A stretch of DNA of 64,000 nt from Cristatella mucedo (Eukaryota; Bryozoa; Phylactolaemata; Cristatellidae), in assembly GCA_009760855.2 (NCBI GenBank), contig WPIO01000021.1:5171501-5235500 (forward strand), written 5' to 3'. Below the pieces are notes generated by a model. It had not been told where the DNA came from. It worked only from the letters and a program-made list of their open reading frames with translations, and did no database searches. The position numbers and the translations under genes are program-made. This document shows, piece after piece, positions 1 through 11,510 of this stretch (its first letter is position 1; each line of letters opens with the position of its first letter).

Positions 1-2842
1 AAATTATCTTCCCAAGGCCAATCGGTTGGTCGGGGGGGGGGGGTGAAATTTAGGAAAAATGTCTGACTTCCGTTGGATACATTTGGCTGTATGCGTCATC
101 AAACATCCCGACGCTTTATTTTCCGTAATCATATACATGTAGAACAAAATGCATCTAACCGAAATCGTAAATTTTTTGCATCAGCTAAAAAAAGCAGAGA
201 TGAACTCAAATTTCAAATTTCACTTAAATACGTGAAATATTAGCCGATTTATGGATTTTACAAAGCACAAACATACACTGGAAATGAAGCTGGATAAAAG
301 TCACGAGAATGTACCTCAACAAGCTTCACGCATATATGTTGATCTACCAAGGTTCGACAAGTTGGGATAGAAGTCGCATATCATGCAGATATCGGTATAT
401 TTGTTCTTTGTGGAAATGTTGCTTCCGGTTTGCAACCGGGTTAGACGTGGTTTGCATAAATATATTTTCTTGAACGCAGAAGTCGTCAGAGCTTCCGATC
501 CCTGGTCTAACATATTTGTCTTTCGAAAGGTACCCTAAGCAAATATTCGATTGTTGGACACATTTTATAAGTATTTACTTGAAATTCCCCCTTAAATTTG
601 TGAATTAGCATAGACCATAAAGCACACCGGAACCATTGTTTTTCGGGAGTAGTCAATTTTGGAAGCGACGAATTGAATACACGAAAGCTATTGGCAAGCT
701 GGATCAATGCAGCACAAGTAATGTGTTAGAAAAAGAAATGGAATATAACCAGAGGCGTGACTATATTATCGTGAAAAATGAACGCTTCTAAGAGAGCGTT
801 AGCTAGTGCGTTGACCCAGATAAGATGTCGCATCGTTCCCTGCAACTTAAGCAGATAACAGTTCAATCATGTTTGTATAACTCCCGCGTTCCGACTTTCG
901 CCATTTATCTAATAATCTAAGCAAAAATCGTTTTGTTAGAAAAATGTGGTTACCTGTTTTCGAATTGGTGGCCAACTTCGTTCTAGTCAAGATGCCACAT
1001 CTCACTGCTACTGACAGTAGTAACTTCACGGTGAAATAAAGGTGGAAACAATAGGCACGACTAAAATGGGAAGCCTGCAACAGCAGGGTTCACTGGAGCA
1101 AAACAAGCAAGCTAGCTTTTCTGGCCCAGTTTCAGCTTGAAGCATCCTACGATTCGCTAGGATGAGCTGGCCTTTCGCAGTCTGATGTACCGCTACACGA
1201 CAATCTCACCTTTTTTCAAGACCGTAGGTAGATCAGGTGCCACCTTAGGGGGATCAGGCGCACAATGCCAAGCCACATCTTCTTCACTGAAAGTCAATCG
1301 AGCAAGTTGGGCACGCGTCTGTTTTCACAGCAAGGTAGTCACGCGAAGGATGGCCGACCGATGCTGGCAGGCTAATTTATACAGTGGGTGTAGCCAACAT
1401 ATGAAGTCTGGTCTTTGACCGCGGGTTAGTACGCAGACAGCGCTCAACTCGGGGGTAAACTCTTTTGGTCGACGAAAAGCAGCTCTTACGTTGTGCCAAC
1501 CTTTCGCTCACAGCACAGTTGCGCAAGCGACGGCTGTGCCCAGGCGGTCCAGCAGCTGTCGGAGTCCATAGGGCGATCTCGGTGCTGCGGTACTCTGTCA
1601 GCAAAGTAAATATCGGGCTGGGCAAACAATACGCGGCACCAGAGATGCGATCAGCTCCTCCGCAAGGGGCAGCCGCCAGGGATCGCCGGTTAGAGCAGTT
1701 AGGTCGCAGCCAGCCTTTGGCCAGCGAAGGAGGCGAAGGCCTGTGGCATACGATCACCCAAATCAAACAAAGGCAGCATGAAAATATAGATATTTCGGAC
1801 ATCGGACACTTTTTGCTAAGGGCATCGGAAGGATGCAAGGATCTCAAGAGCGGAGCCATATCCAGCGCGCTCATCACTCGCGACCTTTAACTCTCGCAGG
1901 AGCTGGGCAGGATTGCCGTAGTTAATCCTTGACTATATAACGCCGGTGAGAGCGGAAGTAAAGGGAAAGGAAACCAAAGCGAGGACAGCGCTTTCAAGCA
2001 ATATCGCGAGCTCACCATTCTGGGCCAGTCACCTACCGGAAGCATTTCGGCCCAAGAGAAGAGGATAGCGTTCAACTGAAGAGAGAGCCGTGCGATTGCT
2101 TATCAGCTCCTGGCCAGAGGCCAATTTATTTTTAGTAGCACACATCCCCATACCCAGTTGCAATGACCTACTGGGCTCTCAGCCGTGCGCCGTGAGCTGT
2201 GGCCACTCAATGTCAATTGCTGACATCTCAGCATTATCCGTTTTTACCCGTAAGAGACCTCCACTGACTTTGATTAACACGACCTACTGAATGTCTCTAT
2301 ATGAGAAATGCTCACCGGCGGCCCACGAGGCTCTCACAGTAGCAGACCGTTCTTGCTATCCGCACAATACTGAAGGCACTTCATTAACTGTTGCAATACC
2401 TGCCGAGTTTACACTGAGCACCTGCCTGAAGCATCGATTTGGGTAACTGCCTGGAGCATCGATTTGAAACGTGAGCGAGCACACGAGTTTCTTTTATGCA
2501 CCACCTACGATGTGATTCGTTCACAAAATATGTGGCCAGCCACACAAAAGTGCATAAATATGTTCTTGGACTACTATTAGCAGTAGCGTCAGCCGATATT
2601 TTGGATATTGATGACCGTATAAAATAGCCTGCGATTGATGGCTGCACTGCATGGCGTAGACTCAGCGGCCACTCGAAAGCCTTACTGTAGGCTCATCTGT
2701 TGCTCGGCCGTTGCAAGACGAGTTGAATCCGAATGCGTAGCAGTCATTACGCATCGGTACAGTCGCTACATAGTGGTAAAGATGAATCAGGATGAGCCAG
2801 CCAACCACGTGCTGTGCGACACGGAGCTCCTCTCCGGCTTAA
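1..2842. other. Unrecognised, no supported gene
   Basis: I see no convincing gene here. The longest open frame (1465-1890, + strand) starts at a TTG, overlaps another long frame on the opposite strand and matches no family I know, so I do not call it. The stretch around 290-420 resembles 54,205-54,335 (shared 'gtacctcaacaag', 'gaaagtcg' and 'atgcag' blocks in the same order), so part of it is a dispersed repeat. A short direct repeat with core GCATCGATTTG and a period of about 27 bp lies at 2,425-2,470. Confidence 0.5.
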
Positions 2843-3333
2843 GTAATAATAATATTAATAAAATGACAGTTGAATAGCACCATAAAAAGGTAAACCTCTT
2901 TCTAGGTACTTTAAAAATGCTGCACAGAAATCATGTTAATTGGTTAGTGATGACATGCACAGTGTCCACATGCAAAGGACAGCTCATACGGAGCCAGCAG
3001 ATGCTTCGAGGAACAGGTGCGTTTGTAGCTTCTTTTATATCTAGTCATATCAGGGGATGTCGCTAAGTCTATCGGGAGTGTCTGGTCAGGCTTTGCAAGT
3101 ATACGAAGAAAAGGCAAGATCTCCATAGAATTTGAGAGTTATTTGGGCTATAGCCATACAACGAGTCAGAAGAGCTGGTGGCACCATGCGCAGAGTGTTG
3201 AACTAGCAGAAAGCACCGTATTACACAGGCCAGAAGATCTGCTGGTAGTGAGTTTCAGAAGTCGAGAACGGATTCCGCTAAAGCATCAACCGGCGTGGGT
3301 TCGTTATCCCTGTCTGAAAAGGCGAAATTTTAG

Positions 3334-3377
3334 CAATATATATTCCAATGCAAAATTGTGCATTGGAATATATATTG
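3334..3377. repeat. Perfect 19 bp inverted repeat, 6 nt loop
   Basis: Arm 3334-3352 is the exact reverse complement of arm 3359-3377, with a 6 nt loop. It lies inside the LINE. The related LINE at about 28.17 kb lacks it and passes directly from 'agcaat' to the sequence that follows the hairpin here, so it was added after this copy inserted. A (TA)n run follows it. Confidence 0.9.
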
Positions 3378-3759
3378 GAATATATATATATAATACCTGC
3401 AAGTAAGAAGACTAGAATGCGGAGCTGATATGGTCGTCTGGTCGAAAGTCACTTTGAAACAGGACATCCAGATTGTGTGCAGAGACCACAGGAGATATGC
3501 TGGCCGAGCCCATTTGAAGTTTAGATTTTAAAATTTATAAGAAACACCAGGTTTTCCCAATAACTAGTAAGTCGGTTCTATTGTCATTAAATTTGAGAAG
3601 TTTTGATTCCATTCAAGTATGATTTTAAGCACCAAGGGAGTAGAGAGTTCGACGTGCTGCCAAGATCTCAATGCTGGCAAGGAATCAAGATACATGTGCA
3701 GCTCGGTGTCATCTGCAGCGAAGTGAAGGCCTATACTGTGCTTGACCATTCCATCGGTA

Positions 3760-4176
<417 letters not shown>

Positions 4177-4330
4177 CATAGATTGCAAAAAGAAGCGGAC
4201 CAAGCACAGAGCCTTGGAGTGCCCAGTACTTCACAGGGTCCTCGGATTATTACTGCTCGCAACATCAATACTTTGAAGTCTCCTCTGTGATAGGACCAAA
4301 ATCAATGCAGGGCAGTGCTTTTAATGCACT

Positions 4331-5606
4331 CACTGTTGAAACTGCTGCTAGCCAAAGCAGCCAGCTTATTACTGACAGTCGTCATTAGTGGTTCCTAAAT
4401 TGTAATGGCTAGGAACCAATTAGGCGACCATCTACGGCTGCGGCCTCAGTAAAGCTGGCGCCGTATAATCGACAGTGAGGTATCTTTCCAGAGTTGACCC
4501 AGACATTTAAGCTGATTTAAGCCTTAGGCCACCAAGCTGTTGGTGTGCGTCATGGCCGCTTTTAAAGGCCTGTAACTAACACTCCGTTGCTGTTAAACGA
4601 ACTCATCTACATTATGTACACGGATTTGTCACGCTAAGGTATGGGCGCTCTTCATCGCTGCAGTGTTCCTGCTACTGTCGGCTTACTTGCGTGTATTGGT
4701 TCTGCCCCTAAAGTCGCTGGCCGTGCTACAAGGTTCAAGCATCACAGTATTCGCCGCCCGTCGGCTGAGACTGGCACCGCTGCGAACGCTCAGCTAGATA
4801 ATGAATGAGATAACAATTATTCACAGTCCCTTAGATTCATATTCATTGACCGTGAATAGTGATTATCCGTCATATTGTGGCCGATTTAGATTGTCGCCGT
4901 TTCGCCGTTGGCAAATGAAGGATTTGCCACGTTAGCCCAGAGTGAAGTGCAGGCATCTGCCACCAAAAGAAAGCATTTTTACTGCTGCACCGCGCCAGCA
5001 GTCGTCTTGGACGGTCACTGCTCGGCCAATGCTACACAGACACGAATGGTCATGACAGCGTTCTGCCATCTTTGCTTCCGTCGTTCATGAAACTAAAATT
5101 AATCACGTGCTTTGTTCGAGCCGATTACGGGAAGGCTTCTCCGGAGCATTAAGAACATTAAGAAATCGAACCAAGAGCACCGCGCTCAAAGCGAATCGTT
5201 CGATCGACCTGCAGAGCGGCTGCGGTTCTGACGACTCCTCCCTCTCGTGAGACTGCAAGTCTCAGTCTGAGCCGCCGGGATCGGTGCTGTATCGCTGCTG
5301 TGGCTCCGGCGGCAGCGACGCTAGTCAGGGAGTGTCAGGGTGACACAGCACGGACATGAGTATTAAACGAGACTCAATCTTTATTCCCTCAGCGGGTATA
5401 AATGTATATGAGCTGGCTGACTCACCACAGATAGGGGAGTGCATCTGTGGTGGGCCACATGCTTATATCAAAGGCTGTAGACGCTGCACCGAGTCAATTG
5501 CCCAACCACATGTTGTAGATGAGGGGCATACATCAGTGGTCGATTCTGCTGCACTAATTACAATAGCAGAAGCAGCAGGCACACACGACATCGGGTTTGA
5601 CGAATT
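4331..5606. other. Unrecognised, no supported gene
   Basis: Non-repetitive to the eye, with a GC-richer segment at about 5,160-5,350. An ATG frame of 93 codons (5,356-5,637) runs into the repeat array that follows and has no recognisable domain, so I do not call it a gene. Confidence 0.45.
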
Positions 5607-7660
5607 ACCGCAATCCACCACAATCCACTCTAATTAGGCTAGCAATGACCAGACGTAAGCGTTGCCGAGCTCAAATTTTTTTCTGATATTGTAGTACACG
5701 TTCGAATTTAACTGTCCACAAAATGTCATGTCGCTGCACACACGCGAACTTATGCAAATGAGCTTTGGCGCCGGACGCCTGTACCGCAATCCACCGCAAT
5801 CCATTCTAGTTCTCGTCACATCCACCACAAATCTGCTTCGAACCGCTCCAAAACGTCTGGAATATCAAACTAAGCTACACGCACAATGTACTCAGAAAAT
5901 TTTGCGCGATTCCGCTCACGCGTTTCACGAAGTCCACTGAAATAAGATTGCAGTGGCCCAGGCCAATACCGCAATCCACCGCAATCCACTACATTAAATT
6001 AAATTAAATGATAGTTGATTTAACAGCCTCTTTTTGTATAGCGACAGAAGAGCCTTTACGGCTGTCATCGCCGCTTGCAGTGGCGATAAAGGATCGCCCA
6101 CTGCAGGATTCGAGCCCACGACCTCGGGGCCGAGGTTGTGAAAAGCAACCGCCTTACCTAGTGAGCCATTACGGCTACCATATAACGAAAGAAATCCTAA
6201 TCAAAAAAAGCTACTTTTTTGATTGCATATGACAGCACACTCTGTGGCAATTGTATTAGAAAAATTTCACTTAAATTGGCACGGCTGTTCTCGTGCAATG
6301 CGCTGCAATCGACTGCAGTAGCCCAGGCCAATACCGAAATCCACTTCAATCCACAGAATTCACCACGTAAAAAATCGAAATACATTTCGCCGAGCTCCAG
6401 TTTTTATTGCATATTAAAGTGCACCGTGCTGTGTGCACAACCACGTAAAATAAAAAAATGGTTTGCTACCCGGTACTCTAATGCTCACCCCACCTGGCCG
6501 CCGAGGGCCGGTGACATGTTTTTTCTGCTAACCACAAGGTCTCTCTCACCTGGTACGATCGCTTGACCCATACCCCTGATCTCACGACTCGAGTTGAGTG
6601 TGTACACTTACAACGGAGAGATTTCCGCATTTTCCCAGGCCGTTGCCTTCGATTGCCGCGCATTGCCCTCGCATGTACGATCAAGATTGGTTGATAGGAC
6701 GCGGTTGTACTTTTAATACAGCGCACTGTTACGCAAGAAGAATGTGATCTTCTCCCACCAGCTTCGCTTGTAATTGTAACAGACAATCATAGGTTACTGT
6801 ATTGTCTCGGGCAATTGCCGTCGATTGCCATGAATTGCCCAAGGTTGAACGCGAAAAAGGACAGCATGTGCGCCCACAGTGAGCGGTATATAGTAGGATA
6901 ATTACAAATTCAAACAGCCGATTTCCAGCAAATTTGAACCAGATTGCTGCAGAGACAGGGCCATTGCCGTCGATTGCCGTGCATTGCCCTCGATTGTGCC
7001 TTTGTCAATTGTATAAAAGGATGTGGCTGTACTTACAATGCAGTGTAGTGCAATACGAAGGAAAAGTTGGAGCTTCTCTCAGCAACTGTCGGTGCATTTA
7101 GAACTATCCATTATGGACTAGCGCATTTCCCCGGGCCATTGCTGTCAATTGCCGTGAGTTGCTCTCGATTGAACGCGCATCTTGGGTGAAAATTATTCGC
7201 GCACACAGGTACATGTTACGTGGAATGAGAGTTGCAGTTTATTGCAGCCAATTTCGTCAATTTCCCACGGATTTCGCGATCGGCCCCTACCATTGCTGTT
7301 GATTGCCGTGCTTTGTTGACAGTTAGCAAACAAAGCATTTTGAAAGTTCCACGGATTTACTTTCGACGCAGCGGAATGTTATATTTAATGACAATTGAGG
7401 CTTTCGCACTGCCAATTTCTCTTCAATTCGCCGGGAATTGGGGTATTGGCCCAGGACATTGCTGTCGATTGCCGTTCATTGCTTGCGATTGTACGTTCGC
7501 GATTGGTTGGAAGAATTTGATTGCACTTTCAACACAGTGGGCTGTGACAGGTAAGATATATTTGATCTTGGCCCAGTCACTTTCCAGTGATTTACGAGGG
7601 ACCATAACGGATTGCCGTATTTGCTTGGGCCATTGCCGTCTGTTGCCATGCATTGCCCAA
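5607..7660. repeat. Satellite-like array, monomer about 150-180 bp
   Basis: Eleven degenerate cores occur at regular spacing. The first four (near 5607, 5785, 5968 and 6331) read CCGCAATCCACCGCAATCCA or close variants. The next seven (near 6640, 6811, 6960, 7136, 7290, 7456 and 7630) read like CATTGCCGTCGATTGCCGTG, closer to the reverse complement of the first set. Many cores are preceded by GGCCCAGG or GGGCCA. Spacing is 178 and 183 bp in the first arm, and 171, 149, 176, 154, 166 and 174 bp in the second. The one gap of 363 bp is explained by a SINE at 5994-6178. In the second arm two monomer types seem to alternate: one with 'gattgtacg..gattggttg', one with 'gattgaacgcg'. Open frames across it are incidental. 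Confidence 0.8.
5994..6178 (-). mobile_element. tRNA-derived SINE, copy 1
   Basis: Reading on the - strand, the head carries an A-box-like TGGCTCACTAGG and a B-box-like GGCTCGAATCC at tRNA spacing. Next comes a short hairpin (ATCGCC and TGGCGAT arms around CCTTT), then a body shared with 46,431-46,609, and an (ATTTA)n-like tail. It is inserted in the satellite array. It is too diverged from a tRNA fold, and lacks an acceptor stem, to be a functional tRNA. Confidence 0.85.
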
Positions 7661-8014
7661 GATTGAACGGTCAGAGCTGGTTAAAATTATGTGTGAACGC
7701 AGTGAGCTAAAAAATTTATGCGTTATCAGCAAGGTATAGAGATGCTCTTTGGCGATTCGCTCACAAAATGGTGGCTCGTGGCGAAAGGTGAGTCACTACC
7801 GACATCATCGACCATTAACCATGCATACTGGGTTCGCGGACGGATCCGTACATTTGCCACAGCAGACACTCGCCACAGATCCAGAAGTGAGAATAATTTG
7901 GTTCGGAAGGTTATCGGAACCGAAGGTATTCTCACGTATCGATGGCAGTTGTCCGCCGAGGCAAATGCCTTCGCCCCGAATGCACACCAGGAATGTGCTG
8001 CGTTAGAGGGTTAT
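7661..8014. other. Unrecognised, between array and palindromes
   Basis: No gene is supported. Overlapping frames occur on both strands in this stretch with none preferred. Confidence 0.4.
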
Positions 8015-8167
8015 TTAGTGGGTTGTAGTATAACCCACTAACGCACATTCCTCGCATACAGGGAGCGTGCGCTAGTCGATACCGGTAATGTGCGTTACGT
8101 CAAATCAACGTTAATGTCAGTGGGTTATACTGTAACCCACTGATACATTCCCTGTATGCAAGTAATG
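8015..8167. repeat. Paired palindromes, MITE-like
   Basis: Two near-identical hairpins lie about 100 bp apart: TTAGTGGGTT/AACCCACTAA (8015-8041) and CAGTGGGTTA/TAACCCACTG (8118-8142). Just beyond each is one arm of a second, imperfect inverted repeat (8046-8064 and 8149-8167, sharing GCATACAGGGA). The nested symmetry suggests a small foldback element. No target-site duplication is obvious. Confidence 0.75.
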
Positions 8168-8214
8168 TAATGTATCTCGGTCAGTAACTCCACAAAGTCA
8201 TAAAGACCATGTGG

Positions 8215-8901
8215 GTGTTACGCAGGAGAGTTTTGTATAGTGCACTCGCAGCCTAAGCGGCTTTCTGTACGCATTCGGTAGCCAACAGACTTCGTCTCAC
8301 GCAACAAAGAGAAAGTGGGAAGCATAGCAGAGTCAGGAGAGCAGTTGAGGTAGTGAGTAGCATAGAAGTAGCAGTTCAGGACCGCTGAAAAAGATGTGCC
8401 ATAGTCGGCAGTTGGAGAGTAGTTGTCGTTGCGTAAGAATTATGGAAGCGAGTTCCACAGTCTAGGACCTGCAGAGCTAAAGCTTCTGTCGCCAACTCTC
8501 TTTAAGCGGAGGAAAGGGACAGCTAATTTATTGTCCACACAGGACCTGAGGGCGCGAACAGGCTGAAACTGATGCAGCAGTTCAGCTAGGTACGAAGGAG
8601 CCAAGCCGTGGCGGGCCTTGTGGGTCAGCGTAAGAACTTTGCTCTGTATCCGTTGCTCAACCGGCAACCATCCTAGCTCTTTCAGCAGAGGTGACACGTG
8701 CTCAAACCGCTGGGACTTGAAGACCAGCCTTGTAGCCATATTCATAGTCCGCTGTAGTGGCATAATAGCTTTCTTTGGCAGCCCAGCCAAAAGGGAATTA
8801 CAATAATCAAGCCGAGACAGAACTAAAGAGCTAGCCGTCATACTAATTTTCTGCTCTGCTTCGTACGCACGCGTCCCGTTCCTGTGCGCTCCCCGTGCCA
8901 T
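8215..8901 (-). mobile_element. LINE family II, RT C-terminal part plus 3' UTR
   Basis: The - strand frame 8440-8901 reads as the end of a non-LTR reverse transcriptase: LVLSRLDYCNSLLAGLP, then FEHVSPLLKELGWLP, VLTLTHKARHGLAPSYLAEL and GPRLWNSLP. The following 3' UTR block (about 8215-8330), with 'gaagtctgttggctaccg', is also found at 51,060-51,140 next to another family II RT, which ties the two together. The copy is 5' truncated and has no catalytic palm. Confidence 0.85.
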
Positions 8902-9083
8902 TTAGCCGGTGTAACTATCTATTTTATGACTAGAACGGTGTTACGATATAATTAATTACCGTAAACGCGGGCGAAGGCGCAGCTGTAGGCCAGAGTTTCC
9001 CAGCAGCTCGGCGATGGCTGTGCTGCTGGCAGCCGCTGACCAGTGCACGCCCTACGCATTCCAATGAGTGACCATTGACGTCA
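8902..9083. other. Unrecognised GC-rich stretch
   Basis: No gene or named repeat seen. It directly precedes the first copy of the direct repeat. Confidence 0.35.
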
Positions 9084-9240
9084 CAAGTGGGCACTCTCCA
9101 CGCCGGTTAAATTTTTGGATTTATAAAATGTAACACTAATTTTACAGAAAATATAAATTTATAAAATATAAGTTTAATGTAACGTGGTTTGTACGAGCTG
9201 CTCGTACTACAGCAGAGGCGAGCGTATCAATTCCTTGGGA
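9084..9240 (+). repeat. Direct repeat, copy 1
   Basis: This segment starts at GTGGGCACTCTCCACG, passes through an AT-rich 'ataaatttataaaatataag' type stretch, and ends in GAGCGTATC..TTCCTTGGGA. It matches 11,268-11,427 over its whole length with few differences. What follows each copy differs, so the boundary is sharp. Confidence 0.85.
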
Positions 9241-9525
9241 TGTAAGGCCCAAGGCTCGGCGGAGTATGCGTAACCTGCAGCTGAGTAACCTAGCGCCTAA
9301 TGCCGTTCGGTGCGCGTCTACGCGCAATAAGCAGGCCGCCACGAAACGAGCGTTTCTGGCGCTGACCTACTTATCGTTACTAAAGAGGGTCGTGAGTCCG
9401 CGGCGTGAATCTGAAAGCGAGACAAACAAATTGAGGATTTTACTGAGCTTTATTTCTAAGCGCACAAAGCCGTTGCGCGTCTAGCTCAGTTTTATTTCCA
9501 TGCTCCTCACACGCTGTCAACAGCA

Positions 9526-10381
9526 CAAGCACTCTTGCGGAGGGAATACGTCCCCGCACTTAGGCTACCTACGTCTATTGTGGGGAACGATCCGAATAAG
9601 ACAAGGAGCGCGAACCGGAGCCTAGACCCTGACCGGAGAACTGGGGTTCCGCTTCCACCTTAACGGCAGGAATACCTCACACATTACTGCTTACTGGCCT
9701 ACCAGCATGTGCGATCAGGCGATTGCAGCTGGTGCAAAACTCTGCAGCTAGGCTTGTCTGCCGTGAGCGTCGCAGTTGCCACATTACTCCACTTCTCGCC
9801 GACCTGCACTGGTTACCAGTCAAGCAACGGATTGACTTCAAGGTTTTGTCGCTCACTTTTAGGTCTCTTCATTCTATGGCTCCAGCCTATCTTTCAGAGA
9901 TACTACCCCATCAGGCAAAGCATCGTACCACTCGCTTTTCGGAATCCAACAGTCTAGAAATACCTCGTACAAACCTTAAATCCTTTGGAGACCGTGCATT
10001 TAGCTCGTATGCTCCCACAGCCTGGAACTCCCTCCCGACCTGCATCAGAACATCCCCTGACCTGACCACATTTAAAAGAAACTTAAAAACATTCCTATTT
10101 AGGACAGCATTTAGTGGGTCCTTGTGATTCGTCCTCGATGTGCTTATGCGTGCTGACACTGTTCATGCTGCCACTAACCACATTTGCATGCTGACCCAGT
10201 GCATGTAACCCCTAACCATGTTATTCATTTTGTTTGTTTTTCAAGCATGATTTTACTTACTATTCTATTGCGTATCACTTTGCAGCAAATGTAAAGCGCC
10301 TAGAAAGAGATTAAGTTCTCTGAGGGCGCTTTATCAAGTGCAATATTATTATTATTATTATTATTACACCAAGCACTCTTG
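9526..10381 (+). mobile_element. LINE family I insertion with 12 bp target-site duplication
   Basis: A 12 bp direct repeat CAAGCACTCTTG occurs at 9526-9537 and 10370-10381. From about 9682 the insertion encodes an RT C-terminus: LPACAIRRLQLVQNSAARLV, ERRSCHITPLLADLHWLP, APAYLSEILPHQ and WNSLPTCI, stop near 10,127. A 3' UTR and the family I end with (ATT)n up to about 10,367 follow. The 145 bp between the left repeat and the RT part is not LINE-like to my eye and could be a transduced or rearranged piece. The copy is 5' truncated and lacks the catalytic palm. Confidence 0.88.
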
Positions 10382-11267
10382 GCGAGACCAGGTGCACGCG
10401 CAAACACACAAAACACAGAAGAAACACAAAAATGCGAGCTCGAGCGCTATACGACCGTATTCGGTGGCGTCCGCCGAATCCTTCTCTCGCGCTGTCTCGT
10501 CCTGTCCCTCAATCGCCGGCGAAAATCCCGCCCTCCTCCCTCGCTTTCAGAGAAACGAGTCCGGCAACTACCGGCAAGAAGAGGCCCCTAGCGAGTGTCA
10601 CCCTATCATTATGTAACTATCCGGGTCAATGGGGTTGAAAACCCAGCCAACATAAATCACCTCAGCGACCTCTGCGTCCCCTTGCTCACAGCTCAAGAAC
10701 GCAGATGCTCTTCACCCACTTCTTTTGTTCTCACGGAAACCGTCCAGCAAATCGAGGATGGCTGGCGGCGATAGCGACCTTGGGCAAGCGTTGCCCTATT
10801 TTCAAATTACTAGCCGAGACTGTACTATGAGTTATCGTCGGGAGCAGCACAGCACGCTAGCCGACGAGGAACACCACCAGTTTATTCCCTCTTCACACTC
10901 AGCCCGCGGAAGCGCTACTGCCTGCCGCAGACGTTCGCCAGCTTCCGTCGTCTGCGGTACCGGAACGCTGCGCTCTCATTCGTTGGCGCCGTTGCCAACG
11001 CCTAGCTGCGCTCCGATTGGTTAGCCGGTGGTCAGGAGGGCCACCCAGCCTAGTACTGGCAGATAACAACATTTAGGTGCTGTCACAGACTGCGGTATAC
11101 ATAAACAAAACCACAGAGACTATAGGGTCGACAGGCCAGCCAATATCAATCAACTCATGGCCCTACTACGATGGCTGCGTCCTCTTGCTCGAGGCTCTAG
11201 GACAGAGCTGTTTCCTGCTGAGCAGTTCTCATGCGCTCTAAAACTGAGTCAGGCCGGCGCTGTGCTA
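10382..11267. other. GC-rich, unrecognised, upstream of host gene
   Basis: No coding region could be supported. Segments near 10,620-10,700 and 11,115-11,200 resemble each other (shared 'cagccaa.at' and 'tctgcgtcc.cttgctc' blocks). The stretch could include 5' flanking or promoter DNA of the gene that follows, but I see no defined promoter element. Confidence 0.4.
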
Positions 11268-11427
11268 CAAGTGGGCACTCTCTCCACGTCGGTTCAATTT
11301 TGAGATTTATAAAATATAATCCTAATTTTACAGAAAATATAAATTATTAAAATATAAGTTTAATGTAACGTGGTTTGTACGAGCTGCTCGTACCGCAGCC
11401 GGGGCGAGCGTATCGATTCCTTGGGAC
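11268..11427 (+). repeat. Direct repeat, copy 2, upstream of the host gene
   Basis: Second copy of the segment at 9,084-9,240. It ends 64 bp before the proposed start codon of the spliced gene, so it would lie in the promoter or 5' UTR. Whether it supplies regulatory sequence is unknown. Confidence 0.85.
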
Positions 11428-11491
11428 CGCGGTCGGCCATTTATTTGTTGATGCCACCCATAGCAACACCTGGGCATTCTCGCTAAGGCCC

Positions 11492-11510
11492 ATGGCGGCG
11501 CAGCATATGG
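11492..11510 (+). CDS. Exon 1 (tentative) of the seven-exon gene
   Basis: Encodes MAAQHM plus the first base of codon 7, then donor G|GTGAGC. It is chosen because its phase fits the acceptor at 11,700 and the ATG context is strong. It could be wrong if the true first exon lies further upstream and joins the alternative phase-0 acceptor at 11,696. Confidence 0.5.

Noticed and set aside
1377-1890. Overlapping long frames on both strands (141 and 166 codons)
   Set aside because: GC-rich stretch with few stops on either strand. The + frame has no ATG at its start, and neither has a recognisable domain.
5356-5637. 93-codon ATG ORF
   Set aside because: No domain, no homologous second copy, and its last codons fall in the repeat array. 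Not enough to call a gene.
6080-6178. Possible tRNA gene on the - strand
   Set aside because: A and B boxes are present, but there is no acceptor-stem pairing, and the same unit recurs as a SINE with a shared non-tRNA body.
7232-7666. 144-codon + strand ORF
   Set aside because: It lies wholly within the satellite-like array and repeats the monomer's codons, so it is incidental.
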